From FEN-680 sp036845225 (GTDB taxonomy: Bacteria; Actinomycetota; Geothermincolia; Fen-727; Anoxymicrobiaceae): a stretch of DNA of 10,445 nucleotides. This document shows positions 6,542 through 10,445 of this stretch, in pieces. Under the pieces are notes generated by a model. That model was not told where the DNA came from, ran no database searches, and worked only from the letters and a program-made list of their open reading frames with translations. The position numbers and the translations under genes were made by a program. Position 1 is the first letter of the stretch; each line of letters begins with the position of its first letter. The DNA lies in the NCBI GenBank assembly GCA_036845225.1, contig DAIUEJ010000064.1:1-10445 (forward strand), written 5' to 3'.

Positions 6542-6579
6542 GACTAAACAAAAAAGGGTCTGACCCCAAAAAGTTTAGT
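6542..6579 (-). repeat. Outer palindromic unit, right (inverted) copy
   Basis: Exact reverse complement of 6377-6414 across 38 bases. Its last base is also the first base of a candidate -35 element for the PH-like gene. Confidence 0.88.
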
Positions 6580-6607
6580 GGAAAACGAACGACGTCATCG
6601 ATAGAAT
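6579..6607 (+). promoter_or_regulatory. Candidate sigma-70-type promoter of the PH-like gene
   Basis: TGGAAA (6579-6584, four of six to TTGACA) is followed after 17 bases by TAGAAT (6602-6607, five of six to TATAAT). This predicts a start near 6614 and a leader of about 16 bases before the TTG start. The -35 abuts the right end of the nested repeat, so cruciform formation there could affect this promoter. Confidence 0.4.
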
Positions 6608-6629
6608 CGGTGCGACGCGGAGGTAGCAA

Positions 6630-7289
6630 TTGGCATCGTTCATAACAGAGGTCACGGTAAGGAAGACGTTGATCGACAGGCTCGAGGACGGCGAGCAGCT
6701 CGCGGTGGTCGCGCGCGGGACGGACCTCCTCGGCCGGCCCTACTTCGTCGGGAAGACCGACAAGCGGGGGCTGGTCCTCAGGCTCTCGAAGTCCTATGAG
6801 GTCAAAGAAGAGGAGTCCATCCCGCTATCCAAACTGGACAAGAAGCTCAAGAGGATGGCGCTCGTAAAAGGGATCTACCTCGCACCGCCAGGCGAACCCC
6901 CGTTCAAGTCCGACAAGGAGAGGGCGCTCTTCGAGGCAGAGAAGGAATCGCTCAAACAGGTCCTCGAGCCTGAGGAAAGCATCATGACACTCGGGCTTTG
7001 CCGCGACCCGGGCATGTCCGGGAAGTCCTTCTACTACATCGCGTTCACCGACAGGCGCATCATCCTGGCAAAGCTCTCCGGAAAGCGCGAGATCGCCGAC
7101 GTGGAAGGCATACCGCTGGACGAGCTGGAGTCCTTCGAGCTGCGGCACGCGAGCGACCCGGTCCCGATCGATATCCCGGTCGTCACCGGCCAGGAGGAGC
7201 GGCTCTTCCTCCAGTTCAAGAACGGCCAGGAGCGCAAACTCCTCATCACCGACCTCTTCGGGCACCGCAGGGAGGACGCGCCGGACTGA
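6630..7289 (+). CDS. Protein with two PH-like (bacterial PH/YokE-type) segments, function unknown
   Basis: A 219-residue soluble protein with no signal peptide or membrane segment. The second half contains SFYYIAFTDRRIILAKL (133-149) followed by IPLDELESFEL (161-171) and a hydrophobic strand LFLQFKNGQERKLLI (192-206), the strand pattern of bacterial PH domains. The first half has a similar but weaker series: YFVGKTDKRGLVLRL (38-52) then SIPLSKLDKKL (63-73). This suggests an internal duplication joined by a charged helix (about 93-118). Bacterial PH domains usually mediate protein or membrane association and have no catalytic role. The start is TTG at 6630, with GGAGGT 5 bases upstream; no ATG is available near it. 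It stands alone, divergent from korA, with 167 bases before the next gene. Family placement is by pattern only. Confidence 0.8.
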   Translation: MASFITEVTVRKTLIDRLEDGEQLAVVARGTDLLGRPYFVGKTDKRGLVLRLSKSYEVKEEESIPLSKLDKKLKRMALVKGIYLAPPGEPPFKSDKERALFEAEKESLKQVLEPEESIMTLGLCRDPGMSGKSFYYIAFTDRRIILAKLSGKREIADVEGIPLDELESFELRHASDPVPIDIPVVTGQEERLFLQFKNGQERKLLITDLFGHRREDAPD

Positions 7290-7385
7290 GGCGGGTCCGC
7301 ACCCCTTCAAACGAATCTCGAGTAACATGGGAACGCCACCACGCTTCCCCACGGCATATAGAAAAAGCATACCCTACTAAATCGA

Positions 7386-7415
7386 TTGACTAACAGGTCA
7401 GCATGGTGGTAAATG
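7386..7415 (+). promoter_or_regulatory. Weak candidate promoter upstream of the HMA-transporter-cupredoxin gene
   Basis: TTGACT (7386-7391) is a good -35 (five of six). At 17-18 bases downstream only GTAAAT/TAAATG is found, a poor -10. The 167-base gap is otherwise featureless apart from two adjacent ribosome-binding-like purine runs before the GTG start. I see no clear CsoR- or CopY-type operator. Confidence 0.2.
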
Positions 7416-7456
7416 GGACGAGGCGGCTTGTCTGAAGGAGAACGGGGGAGTTTCAA

Positions 7457-8926
7457 GTGCCGGATGTGACCCAGGCGAAAGAGAAGACCTACTTCGTGAG
7501 CGGGATGCATTGCCCCGCCTGCGAGATAGTGGTCGAGAAGAAGCTGATCGAACTCGAGGGCGTCCACTCGGTGGAGGCGTCGACGTCCCGGTCCAGCGTG
7601 CTCCTCGAATACGACGGCCGCGCCCCCAGCGCCAGCCAGCTCAACAAGTTGTTCGAGGACGAAGGCTACGCGTTCTCACTCACCCCGCCTGTCGCTGGCT
7701 CGAGTAGCGAACGCACCGGCGTCGACAGGGCGATGACGTTCTCCAAGGTCGCGATAGCGGTCCTGGTGTCGGCAGTGCTCATCGTCGTGCTCCAGAAGGC
7801 CGGCCTCGGGAGGCTGGACACCGTCAACTCCAGGTCCTCGCTGCCCGCATTCCTGCTGCTCGGGCTCGTCGCCGGCTTCTCGAGCTGCGCGGCCCTTGCC
7901 GGCGGGATAGTCCTTTCCATGTCCAAGCAGTGGGGAGAGCTCCATTCGCCGGACGACCCCCTCAAGAAGAGGTTCGAGCCCCACCTGCTCTTCAACACCG
8001 GAAGGTTGCTTGCCTACGCGGGGATGGGCGCCGTCGTCGCCCTGCTCGGCAGCACGCTGCGGATAACGCCGACCTTTTCGGCCATCCTGGTGGTAGCGGT
8101 GTCGTGTCTGATGATCGCCCTGGCTCTGCAGATGCTCGGTATAGGGTTCATGCAGCGGTTCCAGGTCACGCTGCCCAGGAGAGTCACACGGTACGTCGCG
8201 GACGAGGCGAACTTCAAAGGCCGGTACATGCCGTTCGGCATGGGAGCTCTGACAGTCTTTCTGCCCTGCGGCTTCACGATGACGGCGCTGAGCTTTGCGC
8301 TCGTCTCACGCAACCCGGGGCAGGGAAGCCTGATAATGCTTTTCTTCGCCCTCGGAACCCTTCCGATGCTTCTGATCATCGGCCTGGCGAGCGTCAAGTT
8401 CCTGGAGAAGCCGCGACTTGCCACGACATTCCTGAAGGTCGCCGCGATAGTGGTGCTTTTCTTCGCGCTCTTCAACATCAACAACCAACTGGTGTTGCTC
8501 AATGCTCCTAACCTCGGGAGCATCTTCAACCCCTCCCGCGTCGCCTCCACCAGCGCTTCCAGTGGCGTGGAATCTCCTGCCGCCGCAGAGGGCAAGCAGG
8601 TCATCACCATGGAAGCGTCTGCGTCAGGGTACAGTCCCAGCGACTTCACGGTGAAAGCCGGAGAGCCGGTCAGGTGGGAGATCAAGGACACCGGCACCTC
8701 CGGCTGCACCAACGCGGTCATCTCCAACGCCCTGTTCTCCGGCCAGATCCAGTTGACGCCGGGCACCACGAGCGTCAAGGAGTTCACCCCCACAAAGCCG
8801 GGCCAGTACCAGTTCAGTTGCTGGATGGGCATGGTCAGGGGCACCATCAACGTCGTCGACGCGAAGGCCCCGGCGAAACCGGCGCCCAAAGGCACCGGCG
8901 CGCCGAAGTCCGCGCCGGGCGGATGA
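7457..8926 (+). CDS. HMA domain - DsbD/TauE-like membrane transporter - cupredoxin fusion, probable copper handling
   Basis: A 489-residue, three-part protein. Residues 11-73 are an HMA heavy-metal-associated domain with GMHCPAC (Cys19, Cys22). Seven hydrophobic segments follow (about 95-113, 131-153, 180-201, 205-230, 259-284, 290-312, 325-346), with Cys144 in GFSSCAAL and the FLPCGFT motif (Pro270, Cys271) of the DsbD_2/TauE-SafE-like superfamily. Residues 380-468 form a cupredoxin-like beta domain with Cys417 (SGCTNAVIS) and CWMGM (Cys455, Met457, Met459). The tail is Pro/Ala/Lys-rich. Seven helices would put the HMA domain inside and the cupredoxin outside, consistent with copper passing across the membrane; that is inference. 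The GTG start has GGGGGAG 6 bases upstream. Similar proteins are usually annotated as sulfite exporter TauE/SafE, which I think misleads here. Silver, mercury or thiol-redox roles are alternatives. Confidence 0.88.
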   Translation: MPDVTQAKEKTYFVSGMHCPACEIVVEKKLIELEGVHSVEASTSRSSVLLEYDGRAPSASQLNKLFEDEGYAFSLTPPVAGSSSERTGVDRAMTFSKVAIAVLVSAVLIVVLQKAGLGRLDTVNSRSSLPAFLLLGLVAGFSSCAALAGGIVLSMSKQWGELHSPDDPLKKRFEPHLLFNTGRLLAYAGMGAVVALLGSTLRITPTFSAILVVAVSCLMIALALQMLGIGFMQRFQVTLPRRVTRYVADEANFKGRYMPFGMGALTVFLPCGFTMTALSFALVSRNPGQGSLIMLFFALGTLPMLLIIGLASVKFLEKPRLATTFLKVAAIVVLFFALFNINNQLVLLNAPNLGSIFNPSRVASTSASSGVESPAAAEGKQVITMEASASGYSPSDFTVKAGEPVRWEIKDTGTSGCTNAVISNALFSGQIQLTPGTTSVKEFTPTKPGQYQFSCWMGMVRGTINVVDAKAPAKPAPKGTGAPKSAPGG

Positions 8927-9046
8927 GCCTGCTGCGGGGGCTGAGGTACAGCTCCGCGGGGCACGGCACCCCTCTTGAGAGCGGAGTGCTGAACCATATC
9001 AGCTCAGGGATGAACCGGGAGCCCTGGCTCAGCTTCGGATCGGTCT

Positions 9047-9670
9047 TCAGGCGGGCTTCGGTCGGCGGGCGATTATCTTCTTGAGGATCTTCGGGCCCTT
9101 GCTCTCGACTGAGACGACCTCGAGACCCGCGGCCTTCACGTTCTCCACGGTCCGGCGGTTGATGTTAGGCCCGAACAGCCAGCGCGCGACAGGGTTGAAC
9201 CAGTCCATGAGTTTTCCAAGGACCCTGGTCTCGCTCCTGACGTGCTCCAGCATGAGTATCGTACCGTCGTACTTGAGTACCCGAGCGAGCTCTCTGAGTC
9301 CCTTCACGGGGTCGGTCGCTGAGCAGAACACGAAAGTGACGACGATGAAGTCGAAGTTGCTGTCCGGAAACCGGAGGTCCTCGACGTCCATGACCTCGAG
9401 GTCGACCTTGATGCCGAGCTTATCGGCCCGCTTCCTGGCCTTATCCAGCATCCTGGGGCTTATGTCGATGCCGGTCAGCTCGATTCCCCTGGGGTAGTAC
9501 GGGAGATTCTTCCCGGTACCCGTGCCGACGTCGAGCACCTTCCCCTTTACTCCCGGGAACATCTCGCGGCGAAGCTTCGAGAAGAACATCCTCTCCATCG
9601 GTGCTTCGAGGAGATCGTACCGCCAGGCAACCCTGTTGTATATTTTTGTCTCGGCCTTGTCTCCGGGCAC
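9047..9670 (-). CDS. Class I SAM-dependent methyltransferase, UbiE/phospholipid-methyltransferase-like
   Basis: A 207-residue Rossmann methyltransferase. Motif I is KVLDVGTGTGKNLPYYP, the acidic end of strand 2 is TGIDISPRMLDKARKRA, motif II lies in DVEDLRFPDSNFDFIVVTFVFCSATDPVKGLRELARVL, and LMLEHVRSE follows. The N-terminal IYNRVAWRYDLLEAPMERMF resembles UbiE/COQ5 and PmtA-like enzymes, which methylate quinones or phosphatidylethanolamine. The start is the GTG at 9670, with GGAGG 5 bases upstream. The frame stays open for 56 more codons to an ATG at 9838, but that stretch has no family similarity, a lower GC content and no ribosome binding site, so I exclude it. It is convergent with the copper-type fusion gene and divergent from the SHOCT gene. 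The true substrate is unknown. Confidence 0.88.
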   Translation of the reverse strand: MPGDKAETKIYNRVAWRYDLLEAPMERMFFSKLRREMFPGVKGKVLDVGTGTGKNLPYYPRGIELTGIDISPRMLDKARKRADKLGIKVDLEVMDVEDLRFPDSNFDFIVVTFVFCSATDPVKGLRELARVLKYDGTILMLEHVRSETRVLGKLMDWFNPVARWLFGPNINRRTVENVKAAGLEVVSVESKGPKILKKIIARRPKPA

Positions 9671-9855
9671 AGACGCCTCCAGGGCAATTGCGTACTCAAG
9701 AACGAAACGCCCAACTAGAGTGTGTCGCGCCAATCCTTTGACAGAGCAACCAGCGCTCCTGCCTGATAGTCCATCGATTTGCTCGGAATAAACAGGACTG
9801 TTCTGGCTGGAAAAGAATACAGGCAACACGAACTTCAAAAATGGGAGGTGCCGCT

Positions 9856-10122
9856 ATGTCGGGGTTCTTACTGCTTGCACGAGTAGGTGACATGATGGAC
9901 TGGAACGGCGGGGGGTGGCTGTGGATGGCCCTTATGATGATATTCGCGGCAGTAGTGATCGTCGTGATTGTCTTTTTGCTTGTGCGGCCTTTCTATGAGA
10001 ACAGGGCCGGTTCGAATCAGTTGACGGAGTCACCTCTGGATATCGCGAAGAGAAGGTACGCGGCCGGCGAGATAACAGCGGAGGAGTTCGAAAAGATCAA
10101 ACGAGACATCCGCGGTGGTTGA
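9856..10122 (+). CDS. Small membrane protein with SHOCT domain
   Basis: An 88-residue protein with a short N-terminal segment containing MMDWNGGGW, one strongly hydrophobic helix (about 20-43) ending in RPFYENR, and a C-terminal SHOCT motif: SPLDIAKRRYAAGEITAEEFEKIK (59-82). SHOCT domains are short, oligomerisation-type helical motifs at the ends of many bacterial proteins; this one-helix layout is common beside metal-stress and transport genes, but no activity is assigned. The ATG at 9856 has GGGAGG 7 bases upstream; an ATG at 9841 lies before that site and is rejected. The cytoplasmic tail is predicted from the positively charged stretch after the helix. It may belong with the upstream copper-type gene functionally, but the two are separated by the methyltransferase on the other strand. 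Confidence 0.82.
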   Translation: MSGFLLLARVGDMMDWNGGGWLWMALMMIFAAVVIVVIVFLLVRPFYENRAGSNQLTESPLDIAKRRYAAGEITAEEFEKIKRDIRGG

Positions 10123-10239
10123 GGCTGACGTCAGGCAGCGATGTCAAGAAGAAGGCTGGGTGGGACAGACAGAGTGAGGGCCGGGTCTACAGGGGAAACG
10201 TTCCTGGCCAGGGAGTGATTCGTGATGGGGAGCGGGAAA

Positions 10240-10445
10240 ATGAAAGACGCGGTCGCTATCGTCGGTGTTGGCGCCGTGGGAGCGACGACTGCCTATGCGT
10301 TGATGAACGCAGGTGCCACATCAGAGTTGATCCTGATCGGCCGCGACCTGGAAAAAGTCACTGGCGAAGTCATGGACTTGAACCACGGCAGCAGCTTCGT
10401 CCCACCGGTGACGATCCGCGCGGGTGGGTATGAGGACTGCAGCGA
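10240..10445 (+). CDS. L-lactate/malate dehydrogenase family protein, N-terminal fragment
   Basis: The frame is open to the window edge and gives the first 68 residues of an LDH/MDH family enzyme: the dinucleotide motif GVGAVGATTAYAL (9-21), the second strand ELILIGRD (29-36), and VMDLNHGSSF (44-53), which is typical of lactate dehydrogenases. Family members interconvert lactate and pyruvate (or malate and oxaloacetate) with NAD(H). The Asp that normally ends strand 2 and binds the NAD ribose is Gly34, followed by Arg35, which may alter cofactor choice. Starts at GTG 10222, ATG 10225 and ATG 10240 are in frame. I prefer 10240 (GGGGAG 7 bases upstream) because it puts the motif at the usual distance; 10225 has GGGAG 9 bases upstream and remains possible. 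The 3' end is outside the window. Confidence 0.85.
   Translation, partial: MKDAVAIVGVGAVGATTAYALMNAGATSELILIGRDLEKVTGEVMDLNHGSSFVPPVTIRAGGYEDCS

Larger units (their letters stand above)
6377..6579. repeat. Nested double inverted repeat (two palindromic unit types, each twice)
   Basis: The order is outer unit, 12-base spacer, inner unit, 35-base centre, inner unit inverted, 12-base spacer, outer unit inverted. Both outer copies (38 bases) and both inner copies (34 bases) are exact reverse complements, 72 perfect positions per half. The equal-length spacers do not match each other. Each unit can also fold on itself, because ACTAAAC/GTTTAGT and ATGCACC/GGTGCAT enclose a GGGGTCAG core. It fills most of the gap between the divergent korA and PH-like genes. 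It resembles clustered REP/BIME elements mobilised by RAYT transposases, though no such gene is present. Confidence 0.9.

Noticed and set aside
6377..6579. CRISPR array or intrinsic terminator pair
   Set aside because: The repeats are inverted and of two types rather than regularly spaced direct repeats, and no T-run follows a GC-rich stem in the direction of an arriving transcript.
7336..7409. Inverted repeat CCACCACGC / GCATGGTGG in the gap before the HMA fusion
   Set aside because: Eight of nine bases pair but the arms are almost 60 bases apart; weak evidence for an operator.
8014..8997. 327-codon minus-strand open frame opposite the HMA-cupredoxin fusion
   Set aside because: The plus frame contains clear HMA, membrane and cupredoxin motifs; the minus frame has none.
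9738..9770. Promoter with perfect TTGACA at 9738 for the SHOCT gene
   Set aside because: The nearest -10-like hexamer (GATAGT) is 21 bases away, too far; nothing acceptable at 16-18 bases.
10125..10134. Palindrome CTGACGTCAG just after the SHOCT stop
   Set aside because: A perfect ten-base palindrome, but short, without a T-run or repeated partner, and no known regulator can be tied to it.

Overview
The window looks like a stretch of chromosome from a GC-rich, probably anaerobic or facultative bacterium. The signs are a ferredoxin-type 2-oxoacid oxidoreductase, a lactate/malate dehydrogenase family gene, strong purine-rich ribosome binding sites and frequent GTG and TTG starts. An early-branching anaerobic actinomycete or a Gram-positive relative would fit, but no marker in the window fixes the taxon.

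Layout. Bases 2-6306 carry six genes on the minus strand. In transcription order they are korA and korB (a 2-oxoacid:ferredoxin oxidoreductase with the gamma domain fused to alpha), a MacB/FtsX-type ABC permease, its LolD/MacB-type ATPase, a small SCP2-like lipid-binding protein, and an M24-family (Xaa-Pro peptidase/creatinase fold) protein. korA and korB overlap by 23 bases. A 125-base gap with a dispersed-looking hairpin separates korB from the permease, so the last four genes may be a unit of their own. From 6630 the strand switches to plus: a protein with two PH-like segments (6630-7289), then a membrane fusion of an HMA metal-binding domain, a DsbD/TauE-like seven-helix transporter core and a cupredoxin (7457-8926). 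A UbiE-type methyltransferase follows on the minus strand (9047-9670), then a small SHOCT membrane protein (9856-10122) and the first 68 codons of a lactate/malate dehydrogenase running off the right edge.

The most unusual non-coding feature is the 283-base gap between the divergent korA and the PH-like gene. It holds a 203-base nested inverted repeat: two different palindromic units (38 and 34 bases), each present twice in opposite orientation with every base conserved, and with equal 12-base spacers on both sides. The same core, GGGG(T/A)CAG(A/G)C, occurs three more times as single units in the ABC/SCP2 cluster. The bases flanking the core differ from unit to unit but remain complementary to each other, as in REP/RAYT-type palindromic repeats. 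No RAYT transposase gene is in the window.

How the genes may work together. KorAB would make or use acyl-CoA with ferredoxin as electron partner. The ABC pair would move a lipid, peptide or drug-like substrate, or do mechanical work at the membrane, and the SCP2 protein suggests a hydrophobic ligand. The HMA-transporter-cupredoxin fusion points to copper handling across the membrane. No classical mobile element gene, tRNA, rRNA or CRISPR array was seen. Several proteins carry substitutions at expected functional positions: a missing metal-ligand Glu in the M24 protein, Gln for a cluster Cys in KorB, and Gly-Arg for the NAD-ribose Asp in the dehydrogenase.
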